Positions 52,146 to 64,000 of a DNA stretch of 64,000 nt are shown piece after piece. Source of the stretch: Hemicentrotus pulcherrimus (taxonomy: Eukaryota > Echinodermata > Echinoidea > Camarodonta > Strongylocentrotidae); contig BEXV01001136.1 in NCBI GenBank assembly GCA_003118195.1, forward strand, positions 4,899 through 68,898. Reading direction: 5' to 3'. Position 1 is the stretch's first letter, and every line of letters starts with the position of its first letter. A program made the position numbers and the translations under genes. The notes under the pieces are model-generated. The model made no database searches and had not been told where the DNA came from. It saw only the letters and a program-made list of their open reading frames with translations.

Positions 52146-55100
52146 ATGCAGATCGGGTATTGCTCTAAGTGTATCCAAATGCCCAAATAGAATATCATTA
52201 TGACTTCCTAATTCAAATGGAAATAGTATGTATTTTTAAAGCAATTTGGGGTAATTTTTTTAGACCTAGCTTGGTGGTTCTGCCACAAACATCTTATACC
52301 AGAACCAGAAACGTACACCAGAGCACATTAGTTGTGCTGCGCTGTTGAGTTATCAATATTTCAAGACTATAGACGTTCATGATTTTACCTACAATAAAGT
52401 TTTTTTGCGTACCGGAATGTGTTAATTATAACATCATAGATTTGATTTTTTTTGTTTGACTAAATTTCCGTTTTCCTCATTTTACTACAGATCTGTTATA
52501 AACAATCGTTTAAATTAATGAAAACATTTACATTTGTGGCATTTTGTTATCCATTTTATACCGACACTAAGACAGGCCTACAATATTTGTTCAAAATCAT
52601 ATTAAAATACCTATACATAAAGTTTACGCCTTTTATCTTTCAAAATTAGATATTACTCATAGTTTCTAGTAGTAAATGAAAACTATTTATAAAATGCATA
52701 AATCATGAAAGTTGGATAAATATTTTATTTTATTTCATTCGCATGTGCTTAAACGAAGCAAAACATTACAAAACTACTGTCATGATACACACATGGTTTT
52801 CAAATTTAATATCAAAAGATTCAGATTGGAAGATAGCAACTCATTCGGTTATTTATCATTCCAATTTCACCTATATTTAACGAATGCAACAGGGTATGTA
52901 AGCTAATTTGCATGTGAAAGCTTAAATGCTCAATTTGCTTTGTAGAATATGAAGAAGAAAAATAACACGTTTTAGATTGCAGCATACGATGAATCGTGAA
53001 CTTAATTTTAATACCCCAAAGCCAAATTAAACAAATGTCTTTCACTTCAGCAATCACTTATTCATTTGTTACTACTTTCCATAACATGCATACAAGGAAT
53101 AATGCATGTTAAAACACTTTGCCCCCACATGGACGTTATAGGCCTGCATTGAACTGATGTACAATAATATAAGAATTAAAACATTGAAATTACTAGAAAT
53201 TTAGCAAACATTAACATATTTCCAGAAAGTGTGCTGTACTATTTTTTGTTTAATCCTATACTGCGATATTTATAGTGCATAGTGCGTAATGATGAGGTGT
53301 TGATTAAACAGTCCATATGGTACTTTCCATATTTTTCTTCTATTGCTGTATTATTCAATGCGGATAAACCATGCTATCATTCAATTAAACTTTCTTTGCA
53401 TTTAACTAATTAGGCTCTGCCCCCTACGTCAACATGATTAATTAGAACATGACCATTATGCCACGGTGTACCGGCGTATAGAGTTCAAAACATAATTATT
53501 TCATCTATGCATGGCATACAAATCGGATTTTTCCCCACTTTTTTTCCCCTTATTTTTTGTTTATTAATATCCTCAACAAATAGATATGATATGAATTGTG
53601 TAATATCATAGAGTTTTATCGACCCCCTCCCCCCCCCCCCTTCTGGCATACCCAACACAACTAAACCAGGAACTATGTTGAAGGCAGGCCGTTTGTGGAC
53701 AATGGTCAATAAAACAGACGAACGTTATGTTAAACATTGCCTGCTATGACTCTGACTTAAAAATATGTTTTAATTACGTTTCGTTTCTAAATTAGCATGA
53801 CAAAATTTCGTAAATGTATGTAACTGTATACGTTTTCGTATCTTAAACTACGTCAGACAATGTAATTTCGTCCCAGGAGTATCAAATAAGGTGGAATTAT
53901 ATTCCATTTATGGATCATACGTCCCTCCGAGTCAGACATCGACAAATCATACTTTTTACCTATAATCATATTATGTTCCAGAGCATCATAAATTAATTTA
54001 AGAAGATGTACATGTGACCTCTTTTGGAGTAATGGATACTTAGACACAAGCAGATATATGAGAAAACAATGACTGTAACTCGATGAATAGCTTTAAACAA
54101 AGACATGAATAAGCTGTCGTTTTTTGCAGGGTAAAACGCAAAAAAAAAGTAAGTATATACACAATACTTGATAAAAATGATGTCAACTTTCGGGCATCTC
54201 AAATATCGAAACCTGACGTGCATTCAAGAATGAAAATATCTGAATTAGCCAAAAGATATGCGCATGTTTGGTGGATAAAGCAATGTGTTTGTATGACGTC
54301 ACATGATCAAGACCCGTTCAGTCTGTGGGCCTTTGGACAAGTCATTCATTCTTGTATTGTTTATTCTTAGACTCAATAAGATGAATCCAAAGTTCCTAAT
54401 TTTAGCTACAAATAGTTATAATTGCTTGATTTTAGCACTAGGGTAAAACCATCACTCAACCAATCGATAAATCAATAAATCAGCTTATCTACATCTCTAT
54501 CTATATATCTATCCGTCAATCAGGGAATCAAAGTATTGTGTTGGAATCAAATTAAATATGCTATGAATGGCGTATAGGCAACTGAAAGTAACGAAAAAAT
54601 TATCATTGTTAATAAGTTAACATTTTGAACTACATAAAAGAGAAGCGACATCTTCTTGCAATATACACAAGTAAAACTATTCATATTCCATACAGTGTAG
54701 CATAGCTTACAAAACTGCGATACAACCGTTTTAAACGCCATTATCATGCCCTACTCTATTAGATCAGATGAAATTAATTTCAAACCTGTACACGTTCTGT
54801 ATTTTGACAGATGAATAACTCGGGTTTATCTTTTAAGGCATGTTCTTTGTGAGCAATGGAATGATTATAGCATGATTTATTAAATACATTTGGGAGCATT
54901 CTAACAATTCTCCACAGCACTTATGGAATGTAATTGAAATCGACTCCTGAATATGAATGAATTGCACCGATTCAACTACATTATGGTTTCCCCTAGATAC
55001 TTTACCATGACAATTCTTGAGCTGAATCACAAGCTGTGGGATCCAGTGCGGATAATTTTCAGATTGCATTACATTCGACTAAAGCAATCAAAACTAGTGC

Positions 55101-56734
55101 ATAACCATAAACTGAAATAATTAAAATCTTTGGTTTCTCTTTTCCCCATTACATTGGGTTTAAAGTGATCGCTTCACAATGTTCAATCTGAGATGACCGG
55201 CCCTATGTGTCATTGGTGTCTGTTTATTTTTAAAGGATCAAAGACAAAGTTACCGGATCCTTTTAAGGATCTATTGTTAAGAATTCAATTTTCTTCAAAT
55301 AATACAATTTTAAAAGTAGCAAATAAATAATAAAGATTCAATACATTTTTCTCACACATTTATTTTTTGTTTTTTTTTGTAAAAGGCTTGTATTTTAATA
55401 TGTTCAAAATTACACCAAAAAAATATAAAGGTAAATAATTATGATGAAAGTCATTCGCATAAATATCAAAGATTAAATGTAATGTGTTGGGTTGAATTTA
55501 GGTGTTCAACATTTGAAATTGCTCTTCTTTATCTTATAATGGTGAACTTCAAACAAGCCCTATAGTCATTAATTTTCAATAAGTTCAGTAAAACGATAGC
55601 GCACTTTAATCACTAGTGAATACGGGTTTATCAGTTGATGACACTAAAATCAATGTTTCAAATAGTGGCATCCAGCAAATTCATTATTGACTCATTTTCG
55701 ATCAAAATACAGGCTCATGACTCAAAATCAAACACAGGTTCCTTTAAAAAAATATGGTATCAGTTCATACAACACTTTCTATAAAGCCATCACATTTATG
55801 GCAACAAGGCAACATGGCGAATTATTACTACCAGTGTTGGATGTAAGCGCGTATGAATGGATGGAACAAGCCAGCAAATACAATTAGGCATGTCTGTGAA
55901 TGTTGTTGAGCGAATAAATGTCGCTCCTTGCTTTCTCACTCACCGCCAATGCGTCTACTACATACAGGGACACTATCTGATTGTGATAGGGACGCTGAAG
56001 CAGAAAAAACCCGACCGTAGACAAGATTATTGCTACCAATCTAACGGGTAACGGTCTCGGGGCAGGACGCAAATCAGCGATTGCAATTTACACAAATGCC
56101 ATTACTTTGATTTTGAGCTATTACACTGATTACTGTAATTTGACTTGGTACGGATTTGAGTTAACGGTGCGCTATTACCTTTCGACGCACACAATTATTG
56201 TCTGCTCAACGAGGTAATAGTGTCGGCTTTGATGAACATTCAAATCACTCGTTTGTATTACCCCCCCCCCCTTCCCCCGAATAGGTTGGGTTGATGGTGA
56301 GTTAGTGTTGTGCTGCTTTCAATTTCCCTTAAATCTGTATCAATAAGTTTTTCCTGCTTTTATTTTGAAATATTGTGAATGTAAAACATCACTTACAAGT
56401 AACACATAATGCTATAACATTAGATGTTTGCAATCAGTATTACAAAAAATATGTGTCACATCACATCAAATCTTTCATTATTTTAAGTAGCTTCCAGAAC
56501 AGACAAATTATGTCGTTCGTTTACCCAAAAAAGGAAAAATTATGTTAAATTAGGTGGATGATAAAATTACTCATTAAAGTTTTTAAATCACCAACGAAAT
56601 ATCCATTAAACCAGGTCATTATTTTCCCATTTACTATATTTAATTAAACTAATAACGACGAACTTCAGGCATATGCGTGAAATAGAAGCTCTCGTTCACG
56701 CAATTATTACAAAATTTTCTTTAGGTTAATAGTA

Positions 56735-56762
<28 letters not shown>
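56735..56762 (+). repeat. (AT)n microsatellite
   Basis: Pure AT array just before the GC-rich island at 56.78 kb. Confidence 0.9.
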
Positions 56763-56766
<4 letters not shown>

Positions 56767-56779
56767 GTTGAAATCATTC

Positions 56780-56930
56780 TCTCTTCAGTTTTCGGGCGAC
56801 GCGACGACAAGAGCGATCGTTCGCCATCTTCAGCCCGCCTCTGTCGGCGTGCGCCTCTCCAGGCTACCGATCGAAACGAATTTTGCGGGCAGACTCGAAG
56901 CCGTTCGATTCAAACTGTCAATAGCGAGGG
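56780..56930. promoter_or_regulatory. GC-rich intronic island near Hox5 exon 1
   Basis: About 150 unique bases, with CTGTCA (Meis-type) at its 3' edge, 2 kb from exon 1. Candidate enhancer. Confidence 0.25.
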
Positions 56931-58781
56931 GAATACGAAATTCTATTAATTTCAAAGGGGATATCTTTGCTTTCATATTGTTAGAATTCAAATACATTAT
57001 GTTCACAGTGATTTCGTTTTAATCCTACCAGCCTTTAGCAAACATTTCCAGGTGTTTAAAAGTGATCAAACTCACTGTTATACCATCTGCTTCCAAATTA
57101 CCAAACGTGTGAAAAGTAAGGGAGTCGTAATACAAGTATAAGCTAACAAATCTGTTAGCCCTTGATGTGTAAAGTGTATACAAGTAACGATTATATGCAG
57201 ACTATCACTTTCAAATTCGGTTTTGCTTTGTCAATTGATGTTGCAATATACTTTCGATAGACTACACGTATTCTATTTCAGTGAGTTTGAATGGTAACTC
57301 AATACCGTGTTGATAAAGAAAGCACGTTGTTATTCTCTTTGACCAAACGGCGTTAACTGGGATAAAACGAATTAAACCTCGTGTACAAGTGGAAGTCGTT
57401 TTTGCACTACTCGTTACTTGTAGGACAAAATGCATAACAAGAAAGGAAAATAAATCAAACCTTTTATTACAAAAGATCGTGAGTTCAACCAGAATTGTAA
57501 TTAGAGTTTTAGGGGAACCTCCAACTTCAAACAAACTACAAAAACGAGGAAATAGCTATTCACGCACTTGTAATGCTATGTTAATCACACCCTCTCCCTA
57601 AATATATGTTGTATCCATCACAATCATCTCGCATTCACACTGTATATGTTTTAAGTCAAGGAAACCTTTCACAATTTCTGTTATCCTTATTTTTTCTTCT
57701 TCATTTTAAATAAATGTATAGCACCTTGAGTATTGTCTTCATTTAATAATTACTTACACAATTTAGAACTACAATTGTTATCAGAAACTAATTATGTGCA
57801 AACATATTTGTAAGAATGTATGTGATAAGTGAGGGAAAGTATGAATTATAATTGAAAGATAAAGTTGCTGATTTGAACATCCCTGACTTAAATAGATCAT
57901 CCCCAAAAAATGCTTTAAAAAAAATTAAGTGAACGATTGCGATGCATTGTGTATTTTCTTCCAACTAAGTATTTCCTTGTACTTTTGCTACAGTATCGTT
58001 TTGCATTCAAAGTCAATATTTAATTATTGTTGTATCGCTTTGTGTGGCGGTTCTAAATTATGCCAGACTTCACCGCCTCTCCGAGCTCCCCGCGCCATAA
58101 TGTAAGATTTCACAATGAGCTTTTCAAAAAGTCGAAAATTCGTTAGCATTGGTATAAAGGGTGCTTTGAAGACAGAACTTGGACGGGACAATGCCCGCTG
58201 GAGGGCTTGCTGCAAGCAACGACCACTGGTAACAAGAGGGGCTCGCTCTCTCAAAAACTTTTTTGTGCTCGCTGTATTCACAGCCAAAATAAGTTTGAAA
58301 GCGATGAGTACGGATTAGATACCAATATTTACCGCAAAATGAAATAAGGGGAGACAGGGAAAAATGATAGATGGTATTGACACAGTAACAAAGTATCGAC
58401 AAGCCGATATGGCTGACTGCAGAAATAGTAGCACAATAGTTTAGAAAAATCAACGAATTTTCTTTGAATGGGAGCGATTCAGTTGTAAGGGGGTGTAGGA
58501 GGGTGAATAGAAACCCAAGTTCAATGTTTATGCCTCTTTAGCTAATTGGCAAAACTTTTGAAGAGGGGCTTTTTGATCATTTGCTGGATAGAGTCCTTGG
58601 CGAGTCAAATGAATTTATTGAAGAACTAAATTTGAAAAAGGGTCAGGGGTTCAGATATCAAATAATTTGTAAAGAGTCAGCGTCATATCGGATGATGGAT
58701 TATTGTTATCTCTTAATAAGGTACAGCAGTATGATGTAGGGTAATTATTATAGTTGATTAATCAGGAAGTTAATTACTGAC

Positions 58782-59328
58782 CTGTCGTGGAGTGTATACG
58801 TCGCATCCAAGGGTAGATTTGTTCGTTGGTTTGCCCCTTCCCCGAGCCTTTTATTGAGCCAGGGTGATTGTTATTGTTGTTGTTGATGTTCGTCGGAGGA
58901 CTTGCGTTTGACGCACAGTCCGAGAGGGTGACTGGAGGGGTGTTAGTGGGTGTCTTTCTGCGTGATATTGCCCCCATACCCGCGGGCGAGGTCTGGTAGC
59001 AGGGGTCTACCGTGTACCCACAAGTAGAGTTCACTGATGCGGCATGATGGTGGTTTATCGCTGTGGTGGCATCCATGCCGGTAGCCCCTTCCATGGTGTA
59101 ATAGCCGTTTTGGAGCGAGTGAAGGCTATCCTCGGTATAGGGGTAGGCGTAGCTTGCCGGCGGGCTAGCTACAGGGTTGCCCGCCTGGTAGTGCTGGTGG
59201 CGATGGGAGGAGTGCTGTGGGCCTTCGGCGGTCAACGCGTAGCTCCCTACCGACTGCTGAGGGTAATTTGAGCCACCGCTGTGGTGGAATTCGGCACCAG
59301 CCATCGGATGTGCGAAATACGAGCTCAT
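58782..59328 (-). CDS. Hox5: Hox5 homeobox protein, exon 1 (N-terminal domain and YPWM motif)
   Basis: First coding exon of a Hox5 (Scr-class) transcription factor: a nuclear DNA-binding protein that patterns the body axis. The start chosen is the ATG at 59,328 because the protein then opens MSSYF, the usual Hox5/6 N-terminus, and the context ACAAATGA is good. The exon encodes 182 residues plus one base (phase 1). It is rich in Ser, Tyr, His and Pro, has a His cluster around residues 93-95, an Asn run at 149-154, and the hexapeptide IYPWMR at 171-176, the contact for PBC (Pbx/Exd) cofactors. The donor at 58,781 reads CAG|GTCAGT. The partner exon is at 37,527-37,822; phase 1 matches. The reading frame remains open upstream to an acceptor at 59,527, so an N-terminally longer isoform is not excluded, but no in-frame ATG lies in that stretch. 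Confidence 0.93.
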
Positions 59329-59526
59329 TTGTCTCGAGGACCTTGTTTGACTTCTGGTTGAGTTGGGGGCAACTGCCAAGTGATTTGTAACTCCGCTCGG
59401 CTTGACTTTGACGGCTGGCTCCAGAGTCTGTACTATCTCACTCAGGTCTTTGACTAATAGATAGATACACAAGTCGTCCTCTCTACATCTGATGTGTTCG
59501 CTTTGATGAATCGCAAACTTGTGTCG
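59329..59526 (-). other. Hox5: Hox5 5' UTR or N-terminal extension, with splice acceptor at 59,527-59,528
   Basis: Going upstream from the MSSYF start, the frame stays open for 66 codons to a strong acceptor: a pyrimidine-rich tract, CTTACAG at 59,527, and a branch-point-like TTCTAAT about 25 nt before it. The first in-frame stop is a TAA inside that branch-like motif. The stretch has no in-frame ATG. The simplest reading is a 5' UTR exon spliced to an upstream noncoding exon. A longer protein would need a start in an upstream exon. Confidence 0.4.
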
Positions 59527-59528
59527 CT

Positions 59529-59900
59529 GTAAGGTCAGAGAGAAAAAATATTAGAATATTTTATGAGTGAGGCGAACCACGTGATAGCGACACACCAATC
59601 CAACCAGGATGCTTCACACATGAACGAGTTGGAACGAAGTGAAAAAAGAGATGCGAGTCAAAAACCCGGGCGCATGCCCAATCCACCTCTCGGCTAGCTA
59701 GCTAGGTAATGACAACGAACTTTGTAAATGAACAAAGCAACAAAATGATAATTGTATCTCCTATATACCCACAGCCTAAACGTTTGCAGCGAAGCTTTTG
59801 TATAAAAAAGGGAGACCGACTTGAATAGAGGATGCTCAAAGTTTGCATGCGCACGCGGCCAGAATCACGGTATACGCCTTGCACGCCTCAGATATTCATC
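59529..59900 (-). promoter_or_regulatory. Region just upstream of Hox5 exon 1
   Basis: Contains a palindromic E-box CACGTG at 59,578-59,583 and a CCAAT on the + strand at 59,595-59,599, followed by a GC-richer stretch with GGCGCATGCCC near 59.67 kb. These could be proximal promoter elements if transcription starts here, or intronic elements if the acceptor at 59,527 is used. No clear TATA box at a suitable distance. Confidence 0.3.
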
Positions 59901-62185
59901 TTGATCACAATACATCTCTTTGGTCAACCTCATTTACATTTCCTCATCATATACCTTAATAGCTGTATTTGTAGGTACATACTTTAAGCTTTTTGAACTT
60001 TCCCGTTATTTTCATGTTTATCTTTCTGGGTGTTTAAGAGGGTCATATCATCTTCTTTTCACGCCGGTTTTGGCGTCGATTGTCCCTCCCCTCTCTCTTT
60101 CTCTCTCGTTCTCTCTCTTTCTCTCTCCCTCTCTCTGCGCATCTCGCCCTAAAACTGATAATTTAAGTATTAAAGGAAGGTATTACCGTATCCTAACATT
60201 AATGAACACGAATGCTATTGATATCAATGTAAAATTGAAAACGTCCATCAAACGAACGGGAATATCATAAGCGCGAAATTTAAATTAGGATAAAAGCGAT
60301 TGTACTCTTCGAGAGGACAGCGACTATCTGTATATAAACAATGATGTACCTATACTACTTTAAAAATTGGCGTAGCCACCGACGGCGCAGGGCAAATCAC
60401 CTAACGAATCGCCAAAAAAGTGGGAGGCAAGGTGAAAGACGATTATTAGACCTTGTTCCACACCCTCAACCTAGAGCACTCACATTCTGTTCACAAAAAA
60501 CACGCCCCCATTTCACACGTGCCTCCTCTATGACTAGACTCATACCATACTACGCCTAGGCCTATCCGAATAATAATTACATATTTTCCCCTGATTTTAT
60601 ATGTTATTCATGTCAATTATATTTCCATGTGTTTCGATTTGATTAGTTGTTTTTATTTTGCATATGTTTTGCTTAGTTATCTTTTGTTACGTGTGTTTGT
60701 TGTATGATAATTTGTATTGATTACAGTCCAAGAACTATTTTGTAGAAAACATTGTTTTAGGCTGAAGCGAGTGATCGCGATTGAATAATGTAAGTCAAAG
60801 ACTTAAAAGGCCACTGTTGTGATTTCGAAGCAAGAAATTATAATGTTCTATACCATAACTCCCAAAAACAACTCCCTCAGCCATTGCTCGAGAGCATTTC
60901 CCCTTCTTGGGGATTTCATATAAACTTTAAATCTTTACCCAAAAAAATATTGTATTAAATGATTTTGGGTGTGGAAAATGAATGTAGGCATATTAAGGGG
61001 TGCCACTTTTATTTCAATTTGAAACACAAGTCGCCGTCACTGTCATCTTAACAACTTTAATTGGCATCAACGAAACGGAAAAACCGCTTTATATACTGTT
61101 GGGTTTGCTTTTGATAAGTTTAGGAGTTTGTTGAGTCGACGCCACCTCGCTCACTATATCTCGACCTCTTTGGCTTTGTCTGTCGCTGTCGGACTTGAAT
61201 CTTGGAAACAAAATAATGGGGAATGTCAAACATATGTTGGAGATGTTTTTATTTTCCCGGAGTGGGGTTGACGAGGGTAAGTTTCCATTCGACTGGGGTC
61301 TCCTTATTGTGTCGAACCCATCATGGTATTAAAAAGGGTGTCATTAGAACTAAAATGCACGATATTCTTTGACTGAGTTCGTAGTTTTATTTTTAAAGAT
61401 ATTTTTGTTTGGTTGTTGATGAAGAGCATCATATAAAACAAATCAGATATCAGATACCGACAACTATTAGGTTGAGTTTTTTTAACAAAATAAATAATCT
61501 TTCTCGATTCTGACGCTGATGTTCAGGCATGTTATATTTTCTTAGCAATTTGTTGATGTTGTTGTAAAGCTTATGCTTGCATAATCATCCCCCAAATAAA
61601 ATAACTCTTGTGTTCTCCGTTTTTTTACCTCTAGAAGCGATTTAAAATAATATTTTGCCATTATGAACATGACCTTATAGATTACAGCCATGTAATATTT
61701 TGTGATGGGCTTTAAACTATGAAAACGGCTTTGCTCAAAGCGTTAACATAATTATGTTGACTAAATTATATGTACAAATATTCATATATCGACAGAATAG
61801 TACTGTGTTTCATCCAAAACATTTCCTGTAGGTGAAAGTATGCCCATTGTTATCATTCTTTTAGAATAAATATGTATAGATGGGTATGTTAAAAAGGAAG
61901 ATTAGACAACTTTACACGACATTTTTTTGGTAAACAAATGTTTAAGAACGAATGAGAAGCGCCATAAAGAATAACAAATTATGCATGGGGACAAATATCA
62001 GCAAAATTGTCCTTTTGATTGAATTGACTTAAGTAAATTGTTTTGTAACACTACCCATACATATATACATGTATAGACAGCCGAAACAGCCGTATATACG
62101 AATTTACACATATTTTACTGGCGTGAAAGTGGCGCCGTTTCGTGTTTGAGCGTGTGCATGTAGGCCTATGCACCTCCTGTATCAT
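59901..62185. other. Upstream AT-rich DNA, no gene seen
   Basis: Between the Hox5 5' region and the compound microsatellite. No coding signal. Confidence 0.55.
60085..60137 (+). repeat. (CT)n microsatellite
   Basis: CT array upstream of Hox5. Confidence 0.9.
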
Positions 62186-62196
62186 ACACACACACA

Positions 62197-62237
<41 letters not shown>

Positions 62238-62310
62238 TTAATATCTCAATCTGATCTTTCTCTCTTTTTCTCTCTCTCTCTCTCTCTTTCTTCTTCTTCT
62301 TCTTCTTTTT
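62186..62310 (+). repeat. (CA)n-(CT)n-(TTC)n compound microsatellite
   Basis: CA, then CT arrays, then TTC units; ends just before a GC-rich island. Confidence 0.9.
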
Positions 62311-62369
62311 ATTCAGCAAGCCAAAAATTCCCAGTATATCACGTTTGCATCAGTAAGCATGACGGTTAC

Positions 62370-62560
62370 GAACCATTTCCCGGCGTCCCGTTTCGTCGCG
62401 TACGGTCTTTTATCGGAGCGCTCTCACACTCGCTCGCCTGCTAGCTGCCCGGTCGATGCCCGATACGGAGGGCTGGTTGGCGGCCGCGAACAGCGAGCGC
62501 ACACCCCGAGATTCATTCCAACCAAATCACGTTTACTTCACGCCTCGACTCTGCCGAGAA
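62370..62560. promoter_or_regulatory. GC-rich island upstream of Hox5
   Basis: CpG-rich unique block about 3 kb upstream of exon 1, with GCGGCCGC and several CGCTCGC words. Could be a distal promoter, an upstream noncoding exon or an enhancer. Confidence 0.3.
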
Positions 62561-64000
62561 CTATCTTTACGAATAGTTTGATTCAAGAACAATTAACATT
62601 TTTAAAATAAAACTATGTACCAAAAATACCTTCTTTTGTAAACTAAAAAATGTTTCCTTTTCAATGAAGAGGGCACAAATGATTGTGTTATGATTGAATA
62701 TAGGAAGAGAAGTAGAGTTGACATATACAATCAATAAAATAAATATCCAGGCGGCTGGAAGGAGACAAGCATCCACTTTTAACACTTACCATTTGCGGAG
62801 AGATGGGTTTAAATATATAATATATGTTGCTCTTTGCATGGACGAAACGGCAGAGGGGGCAAAATAATGAATGTCTTATTATTTTGCCAACTCTGGTTGC
62901 GATATTCAATTTATGGAGGTGTCAACTGTAGAATGGATTCCAAAAAGGAAGGTCGAGGAGTGAATGCAAACGAAAGAGAATGAATGGCGAATAATACAGA
63001 GGACATACGGGAAACGTTGACGTAGGTTGCTGATGGGGGGGGGGGCGGCTGATGGAGGAGGGGCAGCTGCTAGAGGGGGAGCATAGATCTATGAAGGTAG
63101 ATGATAGAAGAAAAAATATGTGAAAGAAAAGGAAAGATAAAGAGATAAGAAGTGTAGAGGTAAAAGAGACGACGGAGAAAATATAAAGACGTACCAAATT
63201 GGAGATTCTGCTCTTTGATTCAGGAAACAAATTTTAGAGGCACCAGATCACTGGAATAGACAGATCCGCATTAAATTACACCCCTTCCTCTCTCTCTCTC
63301 TCTCTCTCTNTTCTCTCTCTTTGTCATTTCCTTCATTGTTTTCTCTTTTTCTTTTTCTTTTTCAGATTTTTATTATAATTATTCAACTATATTTTCTTCT
63401 TTTTTTTCCCCCTTTTCTCGATCTTATCTACTTATTATGATTTGTTCACCTGTTTTATTATTTTATTTGCTTCTTTTCAGATTTTACTTCACATTCTTAT
63501 TTCTATTATCATTATTATCATAATCATTATTAATCTTTATCATTAGTTCTTCTCGTCCATCCTATCGGTGAAGCTCATATCGTTGTTATGTTTTTTCTTA
63601 AAAACTATTTAATCATCTACCCTAACATCCCTACCAGAACCAACACTTTTTCTCCACACCTGTCTCTGTAGCTCGACGCCAGTTTACAAACGAGTCCCAT
63701 GCTTTTCTACTACAGAGAACCCCAACCTGCACTTTTTAGGTATCCTGGATGAAGATTGACAGGGTACAATCCTAACTTGTCATGCGGTCCCATCCATTCT
63801 CATCTCTACCCAATCTACAGCAAAACAATCTCATGTATGTCCCTTGTTATCCCCCTGCCCTCAACCTTTCACTAACAAAAGTGCACCCCTTTTACCCCCC
63901 TTCCTTCCCGAGCAAAATACAAATAATCCCAGAAAATAAATCAGCAATTTGGAGGGTGCCTTTGATCAACTTAAACGCTGCATGAAAAGATTAAAACTGC
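62561..64000. other. Upstream DNA to the window end
   Basis: Holds a consensus donor ATG|GTAAGT on the minus strand at 62,790, a G run at 63.04 kb and pyrimidine-rich DNA from 63.28 kb. No supported gene. Confidence 0.5.
63287..63321 (+). repeat. (CT)n microsatellite with an N
   Basis: CT array with N at 63,310. Confidence 0.9.

Noticed and set aside
59329..59472. Translation start at 59,472
   Set aside because: The codon there is TTG, not ATG; the MSSYF ATG at 59,328 fits the family.

Overview
The window looks like a piece of an invertebrate deuterostome nuclear genome, most likely an echinoderm. It is AT-rich and gene-poor, full of CT/GA, CTT/GAA, GAT and AT microsatellites, with tRNA-derived SINEs and small inverted-repeat transposons, and with single Ns and one gap at homopolymers as in a shotgun assembly. 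The only gene I can support is a complete Hox5 (Scr-class) homeobox gene on the minus strand. The species assignment is an inference; the Hox5 identity rests on the homeodomain itself.

Layout: 1-37,000 lies 3' of Hox5 (the side where Hox4 and mir-10 sit in an ordered cluster). It holds no recognisable gene, only microsatellites, SINEs, MITE-like elements, a large palindrome at 10.1-10.85 kb, and several GC-richer unique islands that are candidate cis-regulatory elements. Hox5 occupies 37,016-59,526: the homeodomain exon with 3' UTR at 37,016-37,822, an intron of 20,959 bases, and the 5' exon with N-terminal domain and YPWM motif at 58,782-59,328, preceded by an in-frame open stretch that runs back to a good splice acceptor at 59,527. 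59.5-64 kb is upstream sequence with microsatellites and one GC-rich island near 62.4 kb.

The two coding exons join in phase 1 to give 843 nt, a 280-residue protein. The most interesting things beyond the gene are mobile elements deduced from terminal inverted repeats: a dispersed MITE family bounded by TTAA with six or more copies on both strands, a foldback-like element at 45,789-47,169 inside the Hox5 intron whose ends are tandem 16-bp repeats and which has an exact 8-bp target duplication, a TA-flanked MITE pair, two further single MITE-like elements, and a SINE-containing palindrome. Several lie inside the Hox5 intron, which is notable because Hox clusters are often poor in transposons. 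I looked for Hox4 or other Hox exons and for mir-10 and found none.
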